Below, piece after piece: positions 1 to 7,103 of a stretch of DNA of 64,000 bases (position 1 is its first letter; each line of letters opens with the position of its first letter). Position numbers and translations under genes: made by a program. A model generated the notes under the pieces. It ran no database searches. It was given only the letters and a program-made list of their open reading frames with translations, and was not told where the DNA came from. The stretch is from an uncultured Alphaproteobacteria bacterium. Lineage in GTDB: Bacteria > Pseudomonadota > Alphaproteobacteria > HIMB59 > GCA-002718135. The DNA is taken from the NCBI GenBank assembly GCA_902615845.1, contig CACMQS010000001.1:62001-126000 (forward strand), written 5' to 3'.

Positions 1-120
1 TGCAAAGATAGTATCAACTAAAGAATATAAATTATTAAATATAGTTCCAATTGAGGCTGGCAAAGCAATTTTTATAAATAACTTATAGATATCTTCATCA
101 AGTAAATTAATTTTTTTCAT
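1..120 (-). CDS. MATE family efflux transporter, N-terminal 40 residues only (runs off the window)
   Basis: This is the 5' end of a gene on the minus strand, starting with ATG at 120 and still open at the window edge. The 40 visible residues begin with a short polar stretch and continue as LPASIGTIFNNLYSLVDTIF. That is the characteristic first helix of MATE (NorM/DinF-type) drug/sodium or drug/proton antiporters, where the asparagine and the VD(T/S) pair are strongly conserved. The rlmJ stop codon lies 2 bases upstream, so the two genes are probably cotranscribed. The rest of the protein, usually about 450 residues with 12 membrane helices, lies outside the window. Confidence 0.75.
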   Translation of the reverse strand, partial: MKKINLLDEDIYKLFIKIALPASIGTIFNNLYSLVDTIFA

Positions 121-122
121 AT

Positions 123-956
123 TTATAAATATCTTAATTTAAACCTGGTACTATTTTCCTCTTGTTTCAAAATATTTTGAATTTCGTGTATTACCTCTTT
201 GAGGTTTTTCATTATAGATCTATTTGAAAAATTTATTAATAATAAGCCACTTCCTTGCATTCCAACATTGTCTCCATATTTCATAATAGGCACTTCAACA
301 TTGATAATATTACTTATACCTTTTTTTCTAATATTCTGAATAAAGGAGTCATTTTCCAAAATATTCAAAACTGGATACCATATTATGATTTTGGATTTTG
401 AGAATAAATTATCAATATTATTTAGTATCTTCTCTACTTTTTCAAAATCATCCTTTATTTCATATGATGGATCTATAAATAGAAAATAATTTTTGTCTTT
501 ATTAACTTTATTAAAAATAAAATTAAATCCATCAGTATTTATAACTTTAGCATTGGTATATTTGTTTAAGTTTTTTTTTAATAATTCATATTCATTATTG
601 TGAAGTTCACAAAAAAATAATTTATCTTTTTCATTAGCTATGGATGAAATAAATATAGGTGATCCAGGATAAAAATTATTTTTTCCAGTAATTTTAGAAA
701 TAGTTGAAAGATAATTTTTAATTAAAATATTATTACCTTTGTTGTAATTTTGTATCTTTTTAATTCCTTCTTTATACTCTTTATTTTTATCCATGTGCTT
801 TGATATATATTTATAAATTCCGTTACCAGAATGAGTATCAATATAACTTATTGAATTATTTACTTTTTTTTCAAGATTATATAAGTAAAGCATTATAATG
901 TGTTTCATAACATCTGCATGATTTCCAGCATGATAACCGTGTTTATAGCTAAGCAT
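123..956 (-). CDS. rlmJ: 23S rRNA (adenine(2030)-N6)-methyltransferase RlmJ
   Basis: The 277-residue protein matches RlmJ (about 280 aa in E. coli) along its whole length. RlmJ transfers a methyl group from S-adenosylmethionine to N6 of A2030 in 23S rRNA. The diagnostic N-terminal stretch with HAGNHADVMKH is at residues 9-19. The SAM-binding motif I region DTHSGNG is at 40-46. The catalytic motif reads DPSYE (162-166), where most family members have DPPYE. The serine at the second position is a mild oddity, but the catalytic aspartate is kept. It lies directly upstream of the MATE gene. Confidence 0.93.
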   Translation of the reverse strand: MLSYKHGYHAGNHADVMKHIIMLYLYNLEKKVNNSISYIDTHSGNGIYKYISKHMDKNKEYKEGIKKIQNYNKGNNILIKNYLSTISKITGKNNFYPGSPIFISSIANEKDKLFFCELHNNEYELLKKNLNKYTNAKVINTDGFNFIFNKVNKDKNYFLFIDPSYEIKDDFEKVEKILNNIDNLFSKSKIIIWYPVLNILENDSFIQNIRKKGISNIINVEVPIMKYGDNVGMQGSGLLLINFSNRSIMKNLKEVIHEIQNILKQEENSTRFKLRYL

Positions 957-1068
957 AAAAATAAAAAAAATTGTTGAAATTAATTTCTTATTAGTTATTT
1001 AAAGTATTAAATTAATCAATATACAATATTTATATAAGTTAAATAAATTTAATCCCCCAATAATAAAT

Positions 1069-1074
1069 AAGGAG
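1069..1074 (+). promoter_or_regulatory. Ribosome binding site of the cold-shock gene
   Basis: AAGGAG ends 8 bases before the ATG at 1083. It is a near-perfect Shine-Dalgarno sequence, unusual in this window, where most genes have weak or no visible site. It suggests high expression of the cold-shock protein. Confidence 0.75.
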
Positions 1075-1082
1075 AATATAAT

Positions 1083-1286
1083 ATGCCAAGTGGTAAAATT
1101 AAATGGTTTAATCCGACCAAAGGTTATGGATTTATAGAAAATGATGATGGAGGAAAAGATGTTTTTCTTCATGTTTCAGCTTTAGAAGCTGCTGGTATTG
1201 ATACTTTAGAAGAAGGTATGCCAGTTGAATTTGAAATCGGTGAAAACCGTGGAAAAGAAAACGCTATTAATATTAAGAAAAAATAA
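1083..1286 (+). CDS. cspA: Cold-shock domain protein (CspA family)
   Basis: This is a 67-residue single cold-shock domain, the normal CspA length. It begins [18 protein letters not shown] and carries RNP1 (KGYGFI) and RNP2 (VFLHV), the two aromatic-rich strands that bind single-stranded RNA or DNA. It is a cytoplasmic RNA chaperone that melts secondary structure. A strong AAGGAG ribosome site precedes the ATG. Three small genes follow with spacings of 7 bases or overlaps, so it probably heads an operon ending with the dehydratase gene. I assign the family with confidence, but the paralogue letter is nominal. Confidence 0.95.
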   Translation: MPSGKIKWFNPTKGYGFIENDDGGKDVFLHVSALEAAGIDTLEEGMPVEFEIGENRGKENAINIKKK

Positions 1287-1293
1287 TATTTAA

Positions 1294-1521
1294 TTGAATT
1301 CAAACAAACTTTTAGAATGGATTGGTGTAACAACAGCCATCCTTTATTCCCTACTAGTTGCATTTAACATTGGATTAGAATTTATTGGTTTTTCATTATT
1401 ATTGCTATCAGCATTATTAATTGGAGTCTGGGCCTATAAATTAAAACACAATGGGATATTGTTTTTACAATTCTTCTACGCTGGCGCAGGTATTATAGGA
1501 ATGTATAGATGGTTTGGATAA
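1294..1521 (+). CDS. Small membrane protein, three predicted helices, function unknown
   Basis: A 75-residue hydrophobic protein that begins with TTG 7 bases after the cspA stop. No ATG lies upstream in frame. Three hydrophobic segments (about 8-28, 30-46 and 53-72) are separated by short polar turns, and the C-terminus reads GMYRWFG. The last helix, ending in a G-x-(Y/W)-R-W motif, recalls the end of PnuC-like vitamin transporters and small PnuC-like proteins of alphaproteobacteria. The protein is far too short for a full PnuC, so I assign no function. It overlaps the next gene by 13 bases. Confidence 0.6.
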   Translation: MNSNKLLEWIGVTTAILYSLLVAFNIGLEFIGFSLLLLSALLIGVWAYKLKHNGILFLQFFYAGAGIIGMYRWFG

Positions 1522-1757
1522 AAATATTTTTTATATTTTTATTTTTACATTCTTCTATCGCTTATTCTGCTGAATTAAATGAAGAAGAAAAATTGTACTT
1601 TAATTTTGTTGATTTAAATAATGATGGAGTTATTTCTTATGAAGAAATTGAACAATCATTAAATCTATTCTTTCAAATTATAGATCTGAATCAAGATAAT
1701 AAAATTTCTCAAAATGAGATGAATGAATTAAAAGGTATAATTGAATCTTTAAAATGA
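1509..1757 (+). CDS. Secreted or periplasmic EF-hand calcium-binding protein
   Basis: This 82-residue protein has a hydrophobic N-terminal signal sequence (about residues 3-20) ending before AELNEEEK. It carries two EF-hand loops, DLNNDGVISYEE and DLNQDNKISQNE, each with the D-x-N/D-x-D/N-G/K-x-I-S-x-x-E calcium ligands. It is predicted to be exported and to bind Ca2+; the partner is unknown. It overlaps the preceding gene by 13 bases, and its TGA overlaps the ATG of the next gene in an ATGA junction, which indicates translational coupling. Confidence 0.75.
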   Translation: MVWIKIFFIFLFLHSSIAYSAELNEEEKLYFNFVDLNNDGVISYEEIEQSLNLFFQIIDLNQDNKISQNEMNELKGIIESLK

Positions 1758-2497
1758 GTATTTGGGGAAGAGTTATAGGCGGAGCAGCAGGATTTGCTTT
1801 AGGCGGACCTATAGGGGCTATATTAGGTGTAATGGCTGGTGGTGCTTTTGACAGAAGATCTAAATCAAAATCATCATTTAACTTCAATCGAATAAATAAT
1901 AATCAAAAACAACAAATTTTTACATTAAGCTTTATTATTCTAGCTGCAAAATTAGCTAAATCAGATGGCATTGTATCAGATGATGAAATCAGAGCATTTA
2001 AAGAAAAATTTAAAGTTCCAAAATCTGAAATTCCTAAAGTTGCAAAAATATTCAATGAGGCAAAAAAAGATACGTATGGCTATAAACAAATAGCAAATCA
2101 AGTAGGAGATTTATTTTCGGCTAATAAAATTTTATTGGAAGAATTATTAAATAATTTATTTTATATTGCTGCATCTGATGGAAAAGTATCTATTAGTGAA
2201 ATAGATTTTTTAAGATCAATTTCTAAATCATTTAAATTTAGTGAAAAAGATTTCCAAAGAATTTTTCAATCAAATTTAAAAAATAGTGAATCTGACCCTT
2301 ACAAAATATTGGGTGTGAATAGATCGACCACTGATAATGAGATAAGAAAAAAATGGATAAAATTAAATAAAGAACATCACCCAGATAATTTAATTGCAAA
2401 AGGTATGCCGAAAGAATTTATTAAACAATCAAATAAAGAGTTAGCAGCTATTAATATTGCTTACGATAAAATTAAAGAAATTAGAGGAATTTCTTGA
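1754..2497 (+). CDS. DjlA-like co-chaperone: TerB domain plus C-terminal J domain
   Basis: The 247 residues hold a glycine-rich hydrophobic N-terminus (5-31), likely a membrane anchor or hairpin. A TerB-like helical domain (about 52-170) has two acidic SDG-(I/K)V-S-x-x-E repeats at 70-78 and 141-149. A J domain (181-247) carries the essential HPD triad at 209-211. DjlA-type proteins recruit DnaK at the inner membrane. The start ATG overlaps the stop of the EF-hand gene, and the TGA overlaps the TTG start of the dehydratase. The assignment rests on domain order, not on close similarity to E. coli DjlA. Confidence 0.8.
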   Translation: MSIWGRVIGGAAGFALGGPIGAILGVMAGGAFDRRSKSKSSFNFNRINNNQKQQIFTLSFIILAAKLAKSDGIVSDDEIRAFKEKFKVPKSEIPKVAKIFNEAKKDTYGYKQIANQVGDLFSANKILLEELLNNLFYIAASDGKVSISEIDFLRSISKSFKFSEKDFQRIFQSNLKNSESDPYKILGVNRSTTDNEIRKKWIKLNKEHHPDNLIAKGMPKEFIKQSNKELAAINIAYDKIKEIRGIS

Positions 2498-3465
2498 TAC
2501 CTAAAGATTTATCTATCGATAATATTAGTAAAATTTATAAAAAAATTAGACCATTTATTAATCAAACCCCTTTTTTAAAATGTCCTGATGATATTGATAA
2601 TTATTTTTCTACTAATTTATTTTTTAAATGCGAATTTTTACAAAAATCTGGTTCATTTAAGGCAAGAGGTGCTATTAATAATATAATTTCTCAAGATCAG
2701 AATAAATTTAACAAAGGAATTACAGCAGTTAGTGCTGGAAATCATGCAATCGCTGCTTCATTTGTGGCCAATCAATTTAAATTGAAAAACAAAATTTTCT
2801 TATACGAAAGTGCAAATAAATATAGAGTTCAAACTTGTAAAAATTATGGTGCTAACATTATCTTTACAAATCCAAAACAAGCTTTTCTTGATGCTGAAAA
2901 TGCTAAAAATGAAGGTTACTATTTTATTCATCCTTTTGATGGCCCATTGACATTACAAGGTAGTGCTACCTTGGGATTAGAAATTGTAGAATATTTAAAA
3001 TCAATTAATACTAAAATTGACAATTTATTAATTTCAGTTGGAGGAGGGGGATTAATAGGTGGTGTTTCATCGTATGTAAAACAATTTTATCCTAAGATTC
3101 AAATTATTGGGGTTGAGCCTGAAAATGCTAATGGTTTAAATCAAAGTTTAATAGCTAACAAACCACTAAATAATGTTAATGTAAATAGTATTGCTGACAG
3201 CCTTTCAGCACCTTTACATATGCAATATTCTTTTGATGTAGCAAAAGAAGTAATTGATGAAATGGTAACTGTTTCTGATGATCAAATGAAAAAATTTATG
3301 GTTTTTTGTTATAAAAAATTTAAGTTATTTCTTGAGCCCGCATGTGTTGCCGGACTTGCTGCTTTAAAATATAAAATCAATAATAATCTTATTGGCAAAA
3401 ATACAATGGTGATATTGTGTGGCTCTAATATTGATAAAAAAAATTGGTCAGATTTAACTAATTAA
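2494..3465 (+). CDS. PLP-dependent threonine/serine dehydratase
   Basis: A 323-residue fold-type II PLP enzyme. The Schiff-base lysine is in SFKARGA (54-60, Lys56), the substrate loop is SAGNHA (80-85), and the phosphate-binding glycine loop is SVGGGGLIGG (181-190). Length and motifs fit catabolic threonine dehydratase (TdcB-like) or serine racemase/dehydratase. It lacks the C-terminal ACT regulatory domain of biosynthetic IlvA. It would deaminate Thr or Ser to 2-oxobutyrate or pyruvate. The start is TTG at 2494, overlapping the preceding stop. It converges on anmK with a 4-base overlap. Confidence 0.85.
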   Translation: MIPKDLSIDNISKIYKKIRPFINQTPFLKCPDDIDNYFSTNLFFKCEFLQKSGSFKARGAINNIISQDQNKFNKGITAVSAGNHAIAASFVANQFKLKNKIFLYESANKYRVQTCKNYGANIIFTNPKQAFLDAENAKNEGYYFIHPFDGPLTLQGSATLGLEIVEYLKSINTKIDNLLISVGGGGLIGGVSSYVKQFYPKIQIIGVEPENANGLNQSLIANKPLNNVNVNSIADSLSAPLHMQYSFDVAKEVIDEMVTVSDDQMKKFMVFCYKKFKLFLEPACVAGLAALKYKINNNLIGKNTMVILCGSNIDKKNWSDLTN

Positions 3466-4568
3466 TCTGGAAAATATAAAATACCACCACTTAAATTTTT
3501 TTTCACACCTGTAGTATTTTTATTACTTATTTCTAAATTTTTAAATGATCTCATGCCTATATACGCAAACATTTGAGCTTCTATTAAATCACCATTTATT
3601 TTATATTTATCAATAAGTTCAATTTTTTTATTCAGTTTATTCATTAATATTTCTTTGAGTAATTTATTTTTTCTTCCTCCTCCAGTAAGTAAAATTCTTT
3701 CAATCTTAAATTTTTTATTTTTTAATAATTCTTTAAATCCAATAAAAGTCATATAGTTAGCAGTCATTAGTGCATCATATTTGTTCAATTTAATTAGCTT
3801 ATTAAAATAATTTCTAAAATAATTTCTATCTAATGATTTGGGGAACTTTTTCTTAAAGAATTTATCTTTTTTGAATTTTTTGATTAATTTATTATCAATC
3901 TTACCTTTTCTTGCAAAATTGCCACCATTATCAAATTTTTTTTTAAAAAAATAATTACAAAGATCATCACTTAAGCAATTTGCAGGCCCTATATCTGATG
4001 ATAATAATGTTCTTGAAACTATAGTTGAAAAATTTGCTATACCTCCAAGATTTACTATAATCACTTTTTCCTTAAATTTTTGTATTAAAAACTTATGATA
4101 ATATGATCCAATTGGCGCTCCCTGACCACCATTTTTAATATCATTATCTCTTAAATTACTTATAGTTTTAACTTTAAGGTTTTTTGCAATTTTGTTTCCA
4201 TTTCCTAATTGTATAGATATTTTATTTGATGGGTCATGGTAAACAGTCTGTCCACTAATTGATATTAAATCAATATTTTTTTTATTAATTTTTTTTTGTT
4301 TCAAAAATAAAATTATTTTTTTTTCTAAAATATCTGTAACGAAATCGTCTTTTTTTAAAAAATATTCTTTAATTTTATTATTAGTTTTTGGTCTATTTAT
4401 TATTAGTTTGTTTATTGTATTTTGATAATTTTTATTAAATTTATATGATTTTTCACATTTAATTTTTACAAAGTCAGTCCCATTTGTATTTATCAAACTT
4501 ATATCAACACCATCCATTGATGTTCCTGTCATAACTCCTAAGACATTAAGTTTTGAATTTTTACTCAT
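3462..4568 (-). CDS. anmK: Anhydro-N-acetylmuramic acid kinase
   Basis: The 368-residue sugar kinase starts with the family signature GVMTGTSMDGVD (11-22). It also shows VNLGGIANFS and SDIGPANCLSDDL, plus a C-terminal LLTGGGRKN loop, all typical of AnmK. The enzyme phosphorylates and opens 1,6-anhydro-MurNAc released from peptidoglycan, giving MurNAc-6-phosphate for cell-wall recycling. Length is normal (about 370). The protein is very lysine-rich, as expected from the base composition. It is transcribed alone on the minus strand and overlaps the end of the convergent dehydratase gene by 4 bases. Confidence 0.93.
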   Translation of the reverse strand: MSKNSKLNVLGVMTGTSMDGVDISLINTNGTDFVKIKCEKSYKFNKNYQNTINKLIINRPKTNNKIKEYFLKKDDFVTDILEKKIILFLKQKKINKKNIDLISISGQTVYHDPSNKISIQLGNGNKIAKNLKVKTISNLRDNDIKNGGQGAPIGSYYHKFLIQKFKEKVIIVNLGGIANFSTIVSRTLLSSDIGPANCLSDDLCNYFFKKKFDNGGNFARKGKIDNKLIKKFKKDKFFKKKFPKSLDRNYFRNYFNKLIKLNKYDALMTANYMTFIGFKELLKNKKFKIERILLTGGGRKNKLLKEILMNKLNKKIELIDKYKINGDLIEAQMFAYIGMRSFKNLEISNKNTTGVKKNLSGGILYFPD

Positions 4569-4654
4569 TTTTAATCAAATTTAATTTTGCACATTTTATT
4601 AACAAACATATCAACAAAAAAAGATTATTTATTTTTAAAAATACATTTTTTTAT

Positions 4655-4803
4655 TGATTGATAAATAACAAATGGATAAATTATTTTTAATTATTACACG
4701 CAAAGGTAATAATCAATTTAATAAAAGGAAACGATTATTAAATTGTATCGGGAGGAAATGCACGATACACAAAAGGGACCTAGCTTGCTGGGTCCTTTTT
4801 TTT
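4655..4803 (+). ncRNA. Candidate structured RNA (three hairpins, terminator-ended) or attenuator leader
   Basis: Between the divergent anmK and deaminase genes lie three consecutive hairpins. The first has a perfect 11-bp stem (4714-4724 with 4735-4745) and a loop containing AAGGAAA. The second is a 7-bp stem (4744-4750 with 4763-4769) whose loop holds GGAGGAAA. The third is a GC-rich stem (about 4778-4797) followed by eight or more T residues, a typical intrinsic terminator. A possible promoter is TTGATA (4659) with TATTTT (4682). The expected RNA is about 110 nt. Both upper loops display purine-rich, Shine-Dalgarno-like GGA motifs. It may be a free small RNA or a terminating leader of the deaminase gene at 4849. 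Confidence 0.55.
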
Positions 4804-4806
4804 TGT
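4778..4806 (+). terminator. Intrinsic terminator ending the candidate RNA
   Basis: GGACCTAGC (4778-4786) pairs with GCTGGGTCC (4789-4797) through a G-U wobble and is followed by a run of T. It sits 43 bases before the deaminase start, so it either ends an independent small RNA or attenuates transcription into that gene. Confidence 0.8.
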
Positions 4807-4848
4807 TTTATGGACAAATTTAATAAATAAAGTATCAGACGTTTCATA

Positions 4849-5421
4849 ATGATAACAAATTTTAAAAGAATTTTAGATATTATTTTAGATGATCTTATCC
4901 CATTAACAAAAATTTCAATAAATGAAGGAAATAAAATATTTGGCGGATTTATTGTTAAAAAATCTGACCTAAGTCTTGTTTGTTTAGGTACAAACCAGGA
5001 AATCAAAAATCCTTTATTTCATGGAGAAATTTCAACTCTTTTTAATTTATTTGAAAAGAAATTGTTTAATACAAAAGATTATTACTTCATCAGTACACAT
5101 CAGCCTTGTTCTATGTGTTTATCAGCTATAACCTGGGCTGGATTTGACAATTTTTACTATTTTTTTTCATATACCGACACAAAAGAAGGTTTTCATATTC
5201 CGCACGATCTTAAAGTTTTGACGGAAGTATTTAAGATCAAAGATGGTAAATACAATATTAATAATGATTATTGGGAGAGTTACTCAATATTATCGGAAAT
5301 TAAAAGATTAGGTATAGAGAGCTCATTATCAGATAAAATTTATCAGATCAAAGAAGAGTACCAAAAAATGTCAGAAATTTATCAAAAATCAAAAATTGAT
5401 AATAAAATTCCTCTAAATTAA
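4849..5421 (+). CDS. CMP/dCMP-type zinc deaminase family protein
   Basis: This 190-residue protein carries the zinc deaminase signature HGE (58-60) followed by PCSMC (86-90). These provide one His and two Cys zinc ligands and the catalytic Glu60. The layout fits the nucleoside/guanine/cytosine deaminase branch of the cytidine deaminase superfamily. The substrate cannot be fixed from sequence alone. After the catalytic core (about 20-130) there is a longer helical tail than in guanine deaminase (about 156 aa). It is preceded by the candidate structured RNA and terminator, which may control it. No clear ribosome site is visible. Confidence 0.75.
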   Translation: MITNFKRILDIILDDLIPLTKISINEGNKIFGGFIVKKSDLSLVCLGTNQEIKNPLFHGEISTLFNLFEKKLFNTKDYYFISTHQPCSMCLSAITWAGFDNFYYFFSYTDTKEGFHIPHDLKVLTEVFKIKDGKYNINNDYWESYSILSEIKRLGIESSLSDKIYQIKEEYQKMSEIYQKSKIDNKIPLN

Positions 5422-5448
5422 TTGTTAAATAATAAAAATAAGTATACA
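5422..5448 (+). promoter_or_regulatory. Possible promoter of the gcv operon
   Basis: TTGTTA (5422-5427) and TATACA (5443-5448) lie 15 bases apart and end about 7 bases before the first riboswitch helix. Transcription would then start at the aptamer's edge. The spacing is short for a sigma-70 promoter, so this is a tentative call. Confidence 0.4.
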
Positions 5449-5454
5449 AATAAT

Positions 5455-5600
5455 TAACGGGAGATACTGAAATTTCAGAGCCGAAGGAGCAACGACCCGG
5501 AAACTCTCAGGCACAATGGACCGTTAAAAAAAAACTCTGGAAAAGAGCATTTAGCTCTACCGAAGGTGAAAAGCTCTCAGGTAAAAAGACAGAGGGGTAG
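5455..5600 (+). ncRNA. Tandem glycine riboswitch (two aptamers)
   Basis: Two glycine aptamers lie in series upstream of gcvT. The first spans about 5457-5526 and contains the conserved GGGAGA start, GCCGAAGGAGCAA and AACTCTCAGGCA core. The second spans about 5533-5600 and contains ACCGAAGGTGAAA and GCTCTCAGGTA followed by GACAGAGGGG. Both copies carry the CCGAAGG and CTCTCAGG glycine-binding core elements. In known cases this RNA switches on gcvTHP when glycine is abundant. The second aptamer ends 14 bases before the gcvT start. No separate terminator is visible, so control at translation initiation is likely. Confidence 0.95.
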
Positions 5601-5614
5601 CTTGGAGAATTTAT

Positions 5615-6739
5615 TTGAACCAGTTACCATTAGACATTCCGCTGAAAAATTTTCATCAAAATAATGGTGCAAAGATATTGCCATTTGCAGGTTTTAATAT
5701 GCCTATTAATTATAAAACTGGAATAATTAATGAACACAAAAATGTCAGAAACCATTCTGGTATTTTTGATGTTAGTCACATGGGGCAAATTTTAATTGAA
5801 AATAATGAATCGTATTTACATAAATTAGAAAAATATATTCCATTACAATTAAAAAATTTAATTAAAAATAGATCGCATTATTCATTTTTGCTCAATAAAG
5901 ATGGCGGTGTTATTGATGATCTAATTATTTCGAGTATTGATATTAAAGATAAGCCATATTTGTATATTGTTTATAATGCATCTCGAAAAAAAGAAGACGA
6001 AGAAATATTTATTTCTTGTGCTCCTAATGCAGAAAAAATTTATAACAAAAATTGTTTATTCGCGATTCAGGGGCCTGACTCTATTAATGTTTTAAAAAAT
6101 ATTATTGATATTCCAAATAATATGAATTTTTTTGATATTTTAATAAGTAAATACGATAACAATCAAATATTAGTAAGTAGATCAGGTTATACTGGTGAAG
6201 ATGGTTTTGAACTATCTATTCCAAATGAAAGTGCAGAAAATTTAATTACTGATTTACTTAAAAATGAAAATACAATGCTTTGTGGTTTAGGTTCTAGAGA
6301 TTCATTGAGGCTTGAGGCTGGATTAAGTTTATATGGTCATGAATTAAATGAAAATATTACACCAATTGAAGCTGGTTTATCATGGGCTCTAGATAAAGAA
6401 AGATTAGAAGATAAAAATTTAAATGGAAATAAGATTTTATCTGATCAATTAAAAAACAATTTATCTAATAAAAAAATAGGTTTAATTTCAACAAATAAAT
6501 CAATGCTAAGAGATGGAATGACTTTATTCGATAACAATAATAATGAAATTGGAAAAATTACAAGTGGATGCTTCTCTCCTAATCTTAACAAATCAATTGC
6601 TATCGGTTACATAAGATCTGAATTCAATACTGATAATCCAATTTTTTGTGAAATTAGAAAAAAATTAGAATTAGTAAAAATTAATAATCTACCTTTTGTA
6701 AAAAAAAATTATAAAAAAAATGGGAGCGTATATGAGTGA
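5615..6739 (+). CDS. gcvT: Glycine cleavage system T protein (aminomethyltransferase)
   Basis: A 374-residue GcvT of normal length. It receives the aminomethyl group from lipoyl-GcvH, releases ammonia and makes 5,10-methylene-tetrahydrofolate. Visible signatures are FAGFNMPINY near the N-terminus, GIFDVSHMGQ, RSGYTGEDGFE in the folate-binding region, and GLGSRDSLRLEAGLSLYGHEL. The start is TTG at 5615, preceded by TTGGAGAAT, just after the glycine riboswitch. The C-terminus overlaps the gcvH start. The operon order T-H-P is classical. Confidence 0.96.
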   Translation: MNQLPLDIPLKNFHQNNGAKILPFAGFNMPINYKTGIINEHKNVRNHSGIFDVSHMGQILIENNESYLHKLEKYIPLQLKNLIKNRSHYSFLLNKDGGVIDDLIISSIDIKDKPYLYIVYNASRKKEDEEIFISCAPNAEKIYNKNCLFAIQGPDSINVLKNIIDIPNNMNFFDILISKYDNNQILVSRSGYTGEDGFELSIPNESAENLITDLLKNENTMLCGLGSRDSLRLEAGLSLYGHELNENITPIEAGLSWALDKERLEDKNLNGNKILSDQLKNNLSNKKIGLISTNKSMLRDGMTLFDNNNNEIGKITSGCFSPNLNKSIAIGYIRSEFNTDNPIFCEIRKKLELVKINNLPFVKKNYKKNGSVYE

Positions 6740-7103
6740 AAAAAAATACACAAAAGATCATGAATGGGTTTCAATTGAAAATGAAATTGCCACAATTGGT
6801 ATTAGCAATCACGCCCAAGAATCTCTTGGCGATATTGTATTTATTGAATTACCATCAGTTGGAAATTCGGTTAAAGCAAAAGATGAAATATGCGTCGTTG
6901 AATCTGTAAAAGCAGCTTCTGATATTTATGCTCCAATAGATGGTGAAATAATTGAAGTTAATAATAATCTAGAAAATGACGCTGCTATTATTAATCAAGA
7001 TGCAGAAAACGATGGATGGATTTTTAAAATGAAAATTTCTGATTCAAATCAATATTCTGATCTTATGTCAGAAGATGAGTATAAACAATTTTTGGAACAA
7101 TAG
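6732..7103 (+). CDS. gcvH: Glycine cleavage system H protein (lipoyl carrier)
   Basis: A 123-residue lipoyl-domain protein that shuttles the aminomethyl group between GcvP and GcvT. The lipoylated lysine is Lys60 in the motif VVESVKAASD. I chose ATG 6732 (MSEKKYTKDHEW) over the in-frame ATG 12 bases upstream. The sequence GGGAG at 6722-6726 then makes a ribosome site at proper spacing, and the N-terminus matches other GcvH proteins. It overlaps the gcvT stop by 8 bases and ends directly at the gcvP start (TAGATG). Confidence 0.95.
   Translation: MSEKKYTKDHEWVSIENEIATIGISNHAQESLGDIVFIELPSVGNSVKAKDEICVVESVKAASDIYAPIDGEIIEVNNNLENDAAIINQDAENDGWIFKMKISDSNQYSDLMSEDEYKQFLEQ

Noticed and set aside
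4713-5006. 97-codon minus-strand frame
   Set aside because: It runs antisense through the deaminase coding start and the hairpin RNA and has no recognisable family or ribosome site.
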